Source: Balanoglossus misakiensis (Eukaryota; Hemichordata). From it: a stretch of DNA of 64,000 nucleotides. Shown piece after piece: positions 52,501 to 64,000 of this stretch. A model generated the notes under the pieces. It was not told the origin of the DNA. It worked only from the letters and a program-made list of their open reading frames with translations, and did no database searches. How positions within the stretch are numbered: position 1 is the first letter of the stretch; the number at the start of each line of letters is the position of its first letter. Location: positions 1,240,001 to 1,304,000 of the forward strand of contig CM082577.2 of assembly GCA_040954595.2 (NCBI GenBank), in the 5' to 3' direction. The translations under genes and the position numbers were made by a program.

Positions 52501-55500
52501 ATCTCGTAAAAGAGTACATACTCGGAGATACAAAGTAATTTCACCTAATATCAGCTCATTTCGCTGCACGGCTAAGTGAGTGAAAATTGGTCCCCAAGAG
52601 AGACGCCGAAGGCCTTGAATTGCGAGCGAATCAAAAGTCAATAGCTTTTGCGAGAATGTAAATATGGAGTACAGACATGTCATGACAAAGGTCATGACCC
52701 CCATATTGTCAGTGGTGTTCTCTGATGTCTATTGGTGGCATTATTGATTGTTTGGTCACGTGAATTTCCCCTCGAAAAATCCAGTGAAAACATAGAGTGG
52801 AAATAACAATCTGAACGTTCCGTCACTGCTTGCAAAACGTTCGACGTGACTGTTCAAATCGATCGACATCTTTGCGTTTTTAACAAACCACGTGAAATGG
52901 CAGACAGCGACGTCTATTGATCATGTTGTCACTCGGACACAGAAATATGTTTTAAATCATATGTGAGTTTTCACTGTCGTTATCCAAATGAGCCTGTGCA
53001 CATATCCTATACATTGTCCTAAGCACATTTGGACAATCCATGCAAACTATTTCATATTTCTGCCCGTTTGAAACGTGTCAGCAGCTTAGAAATTTGTTCA
53101 TTCTAAGGGGAGAGTTATACATTTTCTCGTAAAACAGAACTTAGCGTTGGCTTATCCCAGTCTTCTTGCAAGGCCATCCCGATATAGAGTTTATTTAATG
53201 TGTCGGCGAGTAATGAGAAAAGATGGCGAAATTTCCCTTCTTTGAGAGAACATAAATCGCGAACAACCAAACCAATCTAGGCAGCAACATTCAAATCAAT
53301 ATTCGCTAATGTAAATGTAAACCCCATAGAAATGGTGGCAAAGTACTATGGGTATAAATTGTACTCGCAGTACGTCATTTAATTGATACATCAACGATTC
53401 TTGACATTAGACAATTTACAAAGGTTACACAGTCATACATCACTCAGGATCGTACAAATCGCGATAAAAACGCTGCATTTTGCCATTTAGAGACATGTCC
53501 CCCGCCTCTGGCATGTATGATGATAGTAGTCGCCGATAGAACAGATAAGGAAATGGGGTTAGCCTTGCTTATTCCCGTAATATGGGTTTTTTACTCTGTG
53601 AAATAAATTTCATGTCTTGAAAAAGAGGACGTGTTTGGCGTGGCACGCGTTGTAGAAATAGATAGCTCTACTTCGGAGCCAGTCACAAGATATGAATGGG
53701 AATGTTAGTATCAACAGAGATTAACTAAAAAGCCTCTGTGAGACATTGATAGAACCCAGACCATATACGTTTCAAACAATTCCCAAAATACATTCAACAT
53801 TTTCCCCAGATGGATCTACGTAAATACGACCAACGTAAATGATCCTTATTGTTTTATAGTGACGTAAGTCGTTCCCTCGTCATCGTGTTAACACGTCATC
53901 GCAGCCATCGCTCCTTTTAAAATGTTCTGAGAAATTTGGAGGTGATAGGAATGGGCAGTGATTTCCGGTCGTTTGCGAGATTATCCATCTACAGTTAAGT
54001 GAGAAACAATACATTATGATATTATTTGACAGAGTCTTGTTCGGGTGATGTCGTGCCAATAGTCAACTTGGGTGTTACTGGTTTCCACAAATATAAAATA
54101 AGTGAATTTCAGGGAATTACTATAAGTAATTTTGATAACATTGCGGCAGTAGCTGATACGATCATTATTGTGGTGGGAATGCCGGACGCTTTGATCCCGG
54201 CCTGATGTTAGTTTCACTAACCGTGGATGGGAGTTTCCGCTTTGGGGGCGTTGTGAGGCGGAACGGTTAATGTGGCGAGGTTGTTGTGAGTTTATGAAAG
54301 CAGTTTTATAGAGTTAGTGTGATATTCATGAATTAAATCAAGGTCGTTGCAGCCGTTATAACAACGCCCATTTCTCAGCCAAAGAATATAAATGCAGATT
54401 GTCTCTCCCGCGGACGGACACACCCGTACGGGTAACGTCACATCTTGATAATCGTTCTGAGGTGAAAGAGAAAAAATCAAACGTTTGGCTAAATGCAAGA
54501 ACCCGTAATTATGGCTCTAAATTGATGAAAGATAAACTTTGAACAGCTTCAAATTAATGATATTGTCGGATGATTACTTGTAAATAACCTCTGAATGGCG
54601 TAATCGATTAGCTAAAATAATACAACATTATTACCGACGCCAAATTTAACAAATTGATTGCTACATCGTAATTTTTATGAATTATTCATTTTATTGATTT
54701 AGTCGTCGTAAGCCATTCTCGTTACTGCGCCATTGTTTACACTATGGGTTCATAAAGGGTAAAAACGACAAGGAATTATTCAGTGGAGCATAATTATACC
54801 GTGTCGTTTTTTCACTGACTTTGTCAGATTTATTGAATTACTCAGCCTATTATCTTTGTTAGTCACAATCAGGATTTCCATGCCGCTCTTGCGAAATTTG
54901 TCGTCTTTCATAGACGATAATTTTGGTCTCTCGGGAGAGGCAGTATTGCACGAAATTCCTTTACACTACAGTTGCATGCTTGGCAGGATATATGACAATA
55001 AATAACCATAGCTTCCCAAGTGTGCAGAAAATATTTTACCATACAAATGACATGACATGACAGTGGAAAACATTGATGATCCAAACTCTCGAATTTAACC
55101 CTTTTTTTAAAAAAATATGTACATCTCAGTCTGGGATATATTCATATCTAGACGATTGCAGATTGACCCGCGGGTCGGATAAATTATTGGCACATCGATC
55201 TCTCAAAGCTACAGTTTGTTCAACCGATTTCCGTCCGTGATTTGTCGGCGAGATTCAATCACTGACGCGGACCACAGACACATCATGGTACAGCATTGGG
55301 TCAAGTAGAATGTCGAAAACTGTACGTTTATCGGTGAAGATGACATTCATTCCAACACACTATTGTATTCTCATCATACATAATACTCACCTTCTCGTTT
55401 CTGTATTCTCGTCCATTTTCTCGCAAAAACCGATTTTATTATTTATTTGATAGCCACAGCATGAAACAATTATGCAACGCGGTCGCCATTTTACTGACAT

Positions 55501-56217
55501 GAAAGATATCATTCTGTATATTTTAAAATCACAATTCAACTTTACAGCAGGTTTGCATTTTTGATTGAAAGTACAGGGTGTTTAGATCACCCTCTAACAC
55601 ACCCAATAAACATCATGACACATAACCCCCCTCCCTCCCTCCCTTCACTGAAAGCCTGAATCTCTCCACTCCGCACACCAAAGCCGTGGTGACGATGTGT
55701 GACGTCACGCCTGACATGTCAATACCAATCAGTCCCGGTGAATCGGAACGTTTGAATGGAAATTCACATGATTCACACATCACCCACTTCCACCAATATT
55801 TAAGACATTTTGTCCGGTGAAGCAAATATTTAAAATAACGACAAAATGTCTCAGTCACCATTTTTGTCAGTTTTCCAAACGATGCAGTTTTACAGAATTC
55901 ATCCCGTAACGAGCACAAAAATCATTGCCGCTCCACTTTCATTTAAAAATAGAATACCATGCTTTTTTATAAATTCAAAAGTACCACTAATGACCACAAC
56001 ACTTACCAACAGTCCGGCATCTTCTCCACAGTCCGATGGTTTCCTCGATAATGGTTGTCGTTTTGTTGACCTTTTCGTCTTCGTCGTCCTTTTTGATCTC
56101 CTTGGTGAGCACCCAATAGTCGGTCGACAGAGCGATGGTGAGCATAATGACGGAAGATGCTGTACACACTCCGGTTAGGAAAGCCAACACCCGCTTACTG
56201 TTACAAGAACGAGCCAT
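47170..56217 (-). CDS. Type I TARP (stargazin-like; gamma-2/3/4/8 class)
   Basis: TARPs are four-span proteins that traffic AMPA receptors to synapses and tune their gating. Exons in transcript order: 56007-56217, 49788-49877, 48027-48167, 47170-47678; all GT-AG, phases 1-1-1, 316 residues (human gamma-2 is 323). Visible: span 1 then STDYW (31-35), glycosylation site NKTT, GLWRRC, second cysteine with HVIDHFPSD (gamma-2 has QIDHFPED), DYIRASSAFPILS leading span 2, span 3 at the exon 3/4 junction, YKYGWSF before span 4, then a cytosolic tail of about 110 residues. The last four residues are TTPV, the PDZ ligand by which vertebrate type I TARPs bind PSD-95. An Arg/Ser-rich stretch (RLRSRSWSGS) recalls the phosphorylated Ser/Arg region of gamma-2. 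Start: first ATG before span 1. Intron 1 is 6.1 kb. Confidence 0.95.
47853..47945. repeat. (ACAAG)n/(ACAAC)n microsatellite
   Basis: About ten ACAAG units pass into ACAAC units, inside the last intron of the type I TARP gene. The VLSC-repeat open frame on the minus strand is an artefact of it. Confidence 0.95.
49491..49594. repeat. (ATC)n(GTC)n trinucleotide microsatellite
   Basis: About 24 ATC units followed by about nine GTC units, in intron 2 of the type I TARP gene, about 200 bases downstream of exon 2 in the transcript. The poly-Met frame it gives is not a gene. Confidence 0.97.
49878..56006. other. First intron of type I TARP gene
   Basis: A 6.1-kb intron with no recognised gene. It contains a short 25-bp triplicate at 51618-51693 and many AT-rich stretches. 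Long first introns in this family often hold regulatory DNA, but I identified no specific site. Confidence 0.5.
51618..51693. repeat. 25-bp tandem triplicate
   Basis: Three consecutive copies of CGGCAAATCAAAATTCCTGT plus TACAT, the third with one change (TTCTTG). Intronic. Confidence 0.95.
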
Positions 56218-57031
56218 GGCACACAGGTATTAGTCAACGAATTGATATACATCTATCTGCAAAGTCACAACGTCTAAAAAAGCACCTAAAAATCTCTGGT
56301 GTAAAAATGGACCCGGATTATGTTCGGTCGCTCATGCGCACCCGGTCGCTTTCCACTCCGTATCGATTTGCCGCCAAACGTCGACCGATCATAGGGCAAG
56401 TGTTCTTCCACCAACACACAAAAATCCAGATTTCCACACCGAAATCTCACCGCAGTTCTGTAGATATTCTCCGCGATATACTTATCACATGGGAACAGTC
56501 CACAAACAAAGCGACGACAAGGGAATCAGATAAAATGTTTAGGAAAACGAAGTAGGCCGATGGATTCCTGGCTGAGCGGAAGCAGAGCGCCGCTTGCAAG
56601 TGGCAATGTCTGAGGCGTTCCGCATGTCGACTGATATTTGCGCAATTAGCATACATTATAGTGGTATTCTAGAACCAAACAGTTGGGTAAAACCAAAGAG
56701 AGAATGTATGAAGATCATTACGATGTTGACTCTCTGATATCCTGTCTCATACTGTTTTGTAAATGGATATGATGGCTGTGATGAATGAAAACCAGGATGA
56801 GGAGACAGAATAGAAGTCCGTGTGTGTACGTTAAATGAGGCGCCAAACACGAGACAATAGTTGTCAGTTCTGTGATTTTTTGCTTGTTTAGCGAGCGCCG
56901 TACCACGTGTTTGCGGTATTTTCCCAGTGAGTGTTGCGATCACAACCGGTAATTTCATTGGTTGAAAATCTATATGTGTTATTTGTGAATATTATAATGA
57001 CGTCATAAAAAGAAACGGGTTTCATGAAAAA

Positions 57032-57118
57032 TTAATATGACGATGATGATAATAGCAATGAGGATGATGATGAGTATGATGATGAGGAGGAGGAGGAGGA
57101 GGAGGAGGAGGAGGAGGA
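57032..57118. repeat. (GAT)n/(GAG)n microsatellite
   Basis: Imperfect ATGATG units followed by about eleven GAG/AGG units. Intergenic simple sequence. Confidence 0.9.
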
Positions 57119-60100
57119 AAGAAATACATCAGAATTTCAAGCTATCGTCATCCTCGTCGAGATTAAATTTGACATTAAATGTATGTATTGACAAACGACC
57201 CGAACACATGCATATACATGTATGGCCAAAGTTTTGGTCATTAAAACTGTTTTAAATTTCAATATCAATTCTGCAACGACACAACTATTTTTTCGAGACA
57301 ATTCTAATTACAAACGGAAAAATTGCCAGGTTATATTTCGTTTAGCTTCACGTTTAACCCTGATCATTTTAAGACACTGAGGTAGCAAAAACTTTGACTT
57401 ATATTAGGAGTGTTATAGATCAACGTCAATGCGAAATCCTTGCCAAGATTTCTAATCAAGATATCAGTCATATGCTAGCTGAGCCATGAAAGTAAGATGA
57501 AAATCTCGGACAACTCACAGGGGAATTTAATGTGGCTTAATGGTTGTATTTCTCTGAAATAAAATGTGGTCAGATTGGGATTTCCAATGAAAGTCTACTT
57601 TTTAAAAGCCGTATACACTTTCTCATAAATCCTCGGGTCCAGGTGTGGACAAAATTACTGCGCTGTGTAATAAACGCATACAGGAATACGCATCTGAATT
57701 CTGCAGAGCTATAGGCCTAGTTCTATCTGACCCCTTTACGATGGATGTATGTGATCGGTCGTTGCTCGCTAGACTAATCGCTTTGCAGATCATTGTGAAT
57801 ACAATGCACCTCGTGGACTAAACACAATGGCACAAGTGACGTGGGCTGATATTTATCCAACAGCAACATCACCTTCTGTTCGACCGATAAATATTTTATC
57901 ATTTTGTTGCAGACAGCTTTATTAACTGCCAATCCTGGTTCTTCCGCGTCGGAGTTTATATGTGAACCCAACTGGATATCTATCGCTATCTATTGACAGA
58001 GTACACGATGTACGCTGTATATAATTTAAACAAGGCAAGTCAATGAGTCAAACACGGTTAAACGCAGCTGAGGTCGGTAAATTCTAAGGGAAAGTCTTAT
58101 CTGCCTGACAGTATTCTGTTTAATTTCGTTTTGCGCGGGAAGTTATGTCGTTCAGCGGTTCTGCTGTTCGGAATATTCCGAAACGTTCATTCTGTTCGCA
58201 CTTCCAAAATTCTGCTCATTGACGCAAGATGCAAATTATACTATTATTTCTTATAATTCTTCTTGAACTCATGAAATTCAAGGGTTTCAATCTTCATCAT
58301 ATAAATTTTATCTCCAAAATGAAATCTTGCACGTTGAATACGCTGAGGTGTAACTTGTATAGTAAGTAGATTTTGGCGGAAAACTGAAGAGTGGAGACGA
58401 GCAGATGAGACCCACAGCAATGAAATTGAGACCCGACATGCAATGCTTCGACCTACATTGTTCATGTAGCTTTCATCAGATAACCTACGAGTCGAACCTG
58501 AATGATCAGCCATTATTGGATCATACCGCCATTAGCGTCCATACAACACACGTGGTATAGTCTCAAGAAGACAAATGTTGCAAAATTAATCATCGGGGGA
58601 AAGAGATCAATACGTGTTACCATGGTAATAATCTGAGGTTTACATTATTCTCCTATTATAGTGTCTAAGTCTCCTTCATAGTGGGTACATTTTTCGCATG
58701 TAGGTGTGTCATACTAGCTTGTCATTTCCAAGTACTGGAAATGTTTTCAAGGACTACAATTAACGTTAAATATTTTTGATTGCCCATTGCTATTTTCAAC
58801 CACAAGTTTCTTGTATAAAAGTAACTTTGATATCAGACATACAAATCATGAACGTCTCTTGGTGAATATACATGTAATGACATGGAAAACCTTTGAAATT
58901 GAAGACTACATCCCTCAACATAACGTGAAATGGGTCGGCTATACTGAAACTTTAATTATAATCAAGAAAACATTAAGCATGGAAATTGAGTATTATTTGA
59001 ACGTAATGAACAAGCTGATACTCAAGAATTTTACCTATCAACTCAAGCAGGGACTATGAACTGAACAGAGGACATTGCTAGTGGAACTCTAGTTAGCATT
59101 CAGCAAGCGGTTGAAGTATAAAATAACGGAGACGATTTGATTATTGTGCTTCTCATTGAGTATTGCCGCACAAAACGAATCAGAATTTGCGCGGCGCTTT
59201 TTTTACTGGGCAACGAGCTCCGTTGACCAATTCGGTGATTAAGACTTACGATGAAGGCGTTAAGCTCATACATGTATTTCTCATTTTCCTGTAAATCCCC
59301 TTTACTGTTACGCCGCGGTGGTAATAGCGTCAACATGCAAAGGCGAGTAATCAGACACGGTCCCCGTTGAATTACCTGCGTTGATGTGTTCAGTGCTGGA
59401 AACGTTGTTCGTTAGCGCCAGGCATGTGTTACGTCGAACATATAAACTATTCCCTCAAGGGGCAGAATTGTATAGATGTAAATGCAGAATTCAATAGTAT
59501 TAAAAACAAGGCAAGGCAGACGTCTGCTCCAGACGCTAGCCGCAATGCGACATCGCTGTATCGTTTAACGTGGCAGAAGAATTTAGACAACAATTACCAT
59601 GCGCGGTAGAAGACTAAAAATCCCATCAGGCGACTTAAATGTTTGCCATCATTCACAAGCTTAGGACGAGATCGTAACGGTTGTATAAAACGTCATTTTT
59701 TCTTTTATTCCACAAATATTCGTTTAACGAGAAGATAACCCTTCCCACGCATATATAAATCATACGGAAATTGAACAAAAATAATATATGTACATTAATT
59801 TTCCAATGGTATTAATATTCATATCTATTTCTGTGGTGCTTGAATCTTTGGTTGACGCTCAGTGAAAGTGGCAATAGTTGTACATTGATATTTCCTATTT
59901 CTCTTGGGCTTTGATATCTACTATACACGCGGCGATGGAACTTTGACGTCGAGGGAATAATGTATTGGAGCGGCAACACACAATACACGGAACGATGTGA
60001 CTCATGGAAACATTTATGAGTCCGCAGACGACTTTATAAAAGTAAATCGAATGTCTAGATCTTCAAATATTAGAAATTGTATTACACAAGATTCAAAAAG

Positions 60101-62410
60101 CGCTTTTTGTCAAAATATGAAAATTCCACATTTCAGTGTCGTCTTCCTCAAAAAATTTCACCAAATAATTAAACAAATTTGTTTCATGAAAGTGAAGCTT
60201 TATATGGATGAGCTCCATTGGGTTGGAATAATCGGCCCATGGGTAAGACGAAATTTTAATTCACACAGTCAGTTCTGTGAAATGTGCTGAAGATACAGTA
60301 TATATACGATACGTGTGTGTATTATGGCGGGGCGCGGATAGTGGAGATGACGTCACCGAAAAGATAACGCCATATTCATCGTACGGAGAAAAATAATCAA
60401 TATTTCTTTGTCGTCTCTGTGTCGAAAGAAGAGATGTATTTGGAGAAATAATAATGTGACTTTTCACCACACACATAATATGACACTGTTCAATTCAAGA
60501 ACGCATGGCAAAATTTCATCGAAGGTTTTGTCATCTCTAATTTGTGGAATGCATAAAATATAGAATTTTCTTATCCCTAATCAACCTATATTCATTCTTT
60601 TGAGACAGCGCTGCTACTGTGCATTTTCAACTCAAATTAACGACACCATTGCCTAGATATGCACTGTTAACTCGGGAATAATTTCACTGGCATTATATTA
60701 TTTGGAGTTTTAACGACCCGGGGAATCATCGTGGATTGAATTCATTGGAAATCTCGTGAGAATAGCGGAAATCTCGTGAGAATATCTGTCTTCTATTCCA
60801 CAAGGCAAACCACCCAATAAGTGTCAACATTCACGCCTAATCCGACGTGTGCCAAAAGCATCAGTGGACAGATTAGGGAGATAAATAGGATTACAGAATC
60901 CTTGCGAGAAAGCCGCTTTCCGATAACATGGCTCTGGTTTCCAATAAAAGTGATGAAATTAAGAATGCAAAATCAAGCTTTATGAAACGGTTTATAACGT
61001 AATCATAAAACTATTAGAAGGGATACAAAATTTACTTTTTACAGAAAATCAATAATAAACCCAGGTTTAGCAGTATCTGATTCGTTCACTGAATTACATT
61101 TATTCCCCTTTTGTTCTTTTTATTCATAACTATTATTCTGAAAACGTGTCATTTATACCTCTCCAAGACTTATCTATGTACCGTATATTTGTGTTTTAGT
61201 CAGACAGCCCAGACACTTAAATGCATGGTAGCTATCAACAGAGAAAATAGAACACAGTGACTTCGCCCATACAGTTCATTTACCTGGGAACCGTTACAAC
61301 AGTGCTGACAACATAAATCTTTGCAACGGATATATATCGTGAATGTACGATACATTCCAGAAAAGCTGTGTTCAGAAATAAAGAGAGGCCAAAGAATAGA
61401 CGGATTAAAGTTAGCTTACCTCATTTGGGAGTTCAACCATTTGGGAGTATTAAAGTAAAGACGTAGGCCGATACAAGTAAGCTCGGGACGACGTCAATCG
61501 ATGCATTTACTCAAAGTGTGCTTTGCGTTGGCCAATTCCACGCTGCAAAGGTCGACATCACCATTAACCCACATTTTGCAAATTAGCTTGTTCTCGTGTA
61601 CCTCCCACTTTAAATCCATCTCCTTTTGACATGTAAATTGTTCACAGAAAATTTTAACACTAATTTTCCAGATATTAAATCCTGGTGTTAACCAAAAGGT
61701 TTTAACTCAAATTCTTAGCTTCGCACGAGAAATAGTATTGTAGGGAAAATGAAGACATACTCTGAAACTTTTATTCTCAAACTGTGCTGTGGTAGTTCAG
61801 GGAATCTACATGTATAATACCATTTTTAACATACGACATCGGATTACTTATGTCAGACTAGATAATGTCAAATCTAGTCTGGCCGACTTACAAGATCCGC
61901 CCAAAAACCAGCTGCTTTTGTGGATTAACACTAATAAGACAATGTTTCGGGGTTAGCAAAGTACGATAACATGTCGGGTCCCCCCTGGTACAACTGTAAA
62001 CGATGGCAGTATGTACTGATTGGAGTACGTTTGGACAGGTGTCCAAATGTAATGGAAGTCGATCCAGGTGGCCGGCTACGCTGCAATATTCTTGTGGCGT
62101 ACATTATATTAAACCTATTAGTGAACCGACGCGTGACGTCATTTTGCTGATAAACATTGGGGGCGACAACATATACTGCTCTGAGTTCATATTATGAATG
62201 CAAAGTCTTCAGTAATGGTGGGCTGGAGCAACGTTCTTAGCCAACCTCACGTACACTTGAATGCCCTACATTTCACTCGCTTCGACCGATTCTTCCTTGA
62301 GACAGACTGCTCTTTCTTTCGCCAGGCTGGCGACGATTTCCCATGATTCCCGTCGGCATATCGAAACTGAAATGATGTGCTGTCTTTAAAATGAAAAAAT
62401 GAGCGATTAT

Positions 62411-62416
62411 TTTATT
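62411..62416 (-). terminator. Candidate poly(A) signal of gamma-5/7-like gene
   Basis: AATAAA on the minus strand about 255 bases after the stop codon at 62668. Unproven. Confidence 0.4.
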
Positions 62417-62667
62417 CACGCGTCACTTCTACAAGAAAAATGTGAATTGCACAGTACTCGGCCTGACAAGCTTATGCGAAAACGAAACTTTGGGCTGGCT
62501 TTCGCTGAACTTGGCTTGAACATGGAACTTTAAACAGGAGTCACTTTCACGCTTGTCGTAGAATAATTGAAGGCAAAATATTTATAACGACAATATACTA
62601 GTATTTCCTCCTTTATAAGGACAAAGTTGATATCTCGATAGTCCTGCAGAGGGCGCACTGCACGATG

Positions 62668-63817
62668 CTACGCGGGTATCATGACTTCGGGACATCGAAG
62701 CACCAATCTTTCAGAGACGTCGTTTTCTTCTTTGTGTTCCACATTGCCTCTCCGACACCGGGCAGTTCGTTCCCTTTCATCGTGTTCATCGTCCTCCTTG
62801 TGCCGTTGTATATAGAGATACACACACATCACACCACATACTTCGCTCAGAGCAAACGACACGACCACAGAGATGAACGAGAACCCGTATGTGTATCGAT
62901 ACATGTGTCCCTCTTGGTTGGGGGCGTCGCTCAACACGTCAGTGATGTTAGTTAAATAGATGATGATTCCAACGACTAACGTTAAACCTGAAAGAAGAAA
63001 TTAACAATAATGATAATAAGTAAGAATGTTCAAGTAACTTTAATAGTTGCCATTGCAGAATTTCGAAATGGCACTGTAAATTAGGGGTTCGAATGTTTTA
63101 AGATTAGAGGCAATGAAAATTGAAATTTCCGAAAAAAGGTGTAAATGCATGGTTGTGTATATAGCTATATACCAAAACTGAGGCGCAACGTACGTACAGT
63201 TCAGTCTGTTTACTTTGATGGGAACACAGAAGAGAGATGGGAACCTACCTGCTGTAATAAACATGACACCGGCCACAAATGTCCAATGTTTTCTGTTGTG
63301 TTTCCTCATCGCAAGAATTCCTATCACGGTTCCTACAATCATCAGTATCAGACTGACACAGGGGAACGGAGCGGCTGCTCGGATTAAACCTGTGTTGAAG
63401 AAAGGAGCGTTTCTCTAATCAGTACAAGATTTAATACACGGTAGACGTTGGAAATTGAACAACTTCGGAAGAAATTGACTTTACATGTGCATGAGGTTCC
63501 TGTGTAAAGATGACCGACCGACCGACCGTGAGTTGGTTGGTTTGTTGGTTGATTAATTGGTTGATTGATTGATCCCACATAGAAGATAGGTTGACGCTAC
63601 CAGTGGTACACCATTATTTTAGGTTGGGGGAGGGACCATGGTGTATACTATTAGTTTGCAGGTAGATCTAGAAGGTCAATGAACTTTCAAGACAAGAAAC
63701 CCACGGTGAACTAACGTTGATTTTCCAGTTACTCACGTGCAACGGCAGTAGTTGTGTCTGACTCAATTATGGGAATTGGCGTGAAATATTCAATGGTCTG
63801 ACAACCTATATCAGCAC
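62668..63817 (-). CDS. Calcium channel gamma subunit, gamma-5/gamma-7 type (partial, 5' exon off window)
   Basis: Type II TARPs gamma-5 and gamma-7 modulate AMPA receptors. Exons in transcript order: 63737-63817, 63249-63389, 62668-62987, all phase 1 and GT-AG; the first exon (span 1 and GLW motif) lies beyond base 64000. Visible: GCQTIEYFTPIP, close to the CFTIEYVMPM of gamma-5/7; LIRAAAPFPCVSL leading span 2; a KHNRKHWTFVAG loop before span 3; GLTLVVGIIIYL (gamma-7: GLSLVVGLVLYI); YTYGFSF before span 4; and a short acidic/basic tail ending LRCPEVMIPA, recalling LKCPDYDQM near the gamma-7 C-terminus. The 141-bp middle exon has the same length as that of the type I gene at 48027-48167. No TTPV PDZ ligand. 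Confidence 0.93.
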
Positions 63818-64000
63818 CTGGAATATAAAGCGTAGAACTTTAGATCCATCGATCGATGATTCGATTTAAAAGGGAGTGGGGGGAAAAATTAATGTAAATG
63901 GCGAAGGTGGTGATGGCAAAAATGTAGATAGGAATACGAAAATACTGTATGCAGTGGTCATGCGTGGTCTACGTGATATTAATGATGTGCAATTTTGCGT

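Larger units (their letters stand above)
56218..62667. promoter_or_regulatory. Intergenic region between type I TARP and gamma-5/7-like genes
   Basis: About 6.4 kb with the upstream region of the type I TARP at its left end and the 3' flank of the gamma-5/7-like gene at its right end. Contains a GAT/GAG microsatellite at 57032-57118, a palindromic GTTACCATGGTAAT at 58616-58629, and a 20-bp direct duplication at about 60748-60787. A minus-strand AATAAA at 62411-62416 lies about 255 bases past the gamma-5/7-like stop. No other gene recognised. Confidence 0.45.

Overview
The window is nuclear DNA of an animal. Every recognisable gene is split by short GT-AG introns, neighbouring genes sit on both strands, and AT-rich introns carry many microsatellites and dispersed repeats. 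The gene content (a single, non-duplicated set of calcium-channel gamma/TARP genes, a PAN/CUB secreted protease, expanded-type sulfotransferase and FOXRED2-like families) fits an invertebrate, most likely an invertebrate deuterostome such as a lancelet or acorn worm. I cannot fix the species from sequence alone. All exon coordinates below were derived by hand from splice motifs, reading frame continuity and remembered family conservation; no search was run.

Layout. 1224-10523 (minus): a complete 29-exon VPS35L gene, the large subunit of the endosomal Retriever complex. 11860-15303 (plus): a 10-exon secreted protein with a trypsin-fold domain followed by LDLa, PAN and two CUB domains; its catalytic serine is replaced by glycine. 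16049-17969 (minus): a cytosolic sulfotransferase, convergent with the protease-like gene. 18776-21729: about 34 copies of an 88-bp AT-rich satellite with a 7-unit higher-order repeat, followed at 21730-22143 by about five copies of an 86-87-bp relative. 25364-38347 (minus): a four-membrane-span CACNG gene of gamma-1/gamma-6 type. 41791-44950 (plus): an 8-exon FOXRED2-like flavoprotein. 47170-56217 (minus): a type I TARP (stargazin/gamma-4/gamma-8 type) ending in the PDZ ligand TTPV. 62668-63817 (minus): the last three exons of a gamma-5/gamma-7-type gene whose first exon lies beyond the right edge.

The main result is the right half. Read in the direction of transcription, the three gamma genes run gamma-5/7, gamma-4/8, gamma-1/6, the same order and orientation as the two human clusters CACNG5-CACNG4-CACNG1 and CACNG7-CACNG8-CACNG6. 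A FOXRED2-like gene sits inside the cluster, and in human FOXRED2 lies next to CACNG2; VPS35L and SULT1A genes share a chromosome arm with CACNG3. The window therefore looks like an unduplicated version of the block that gave rise to the human CACNG regions. Other items worth checking are the probable pseudoprotease with an unusual N-terminal protease domain, a possible extra symmetric exon and a perfect stop-proximal hairpin in the gamma-1/6-like gene, and the higher-order structure of the satellite.
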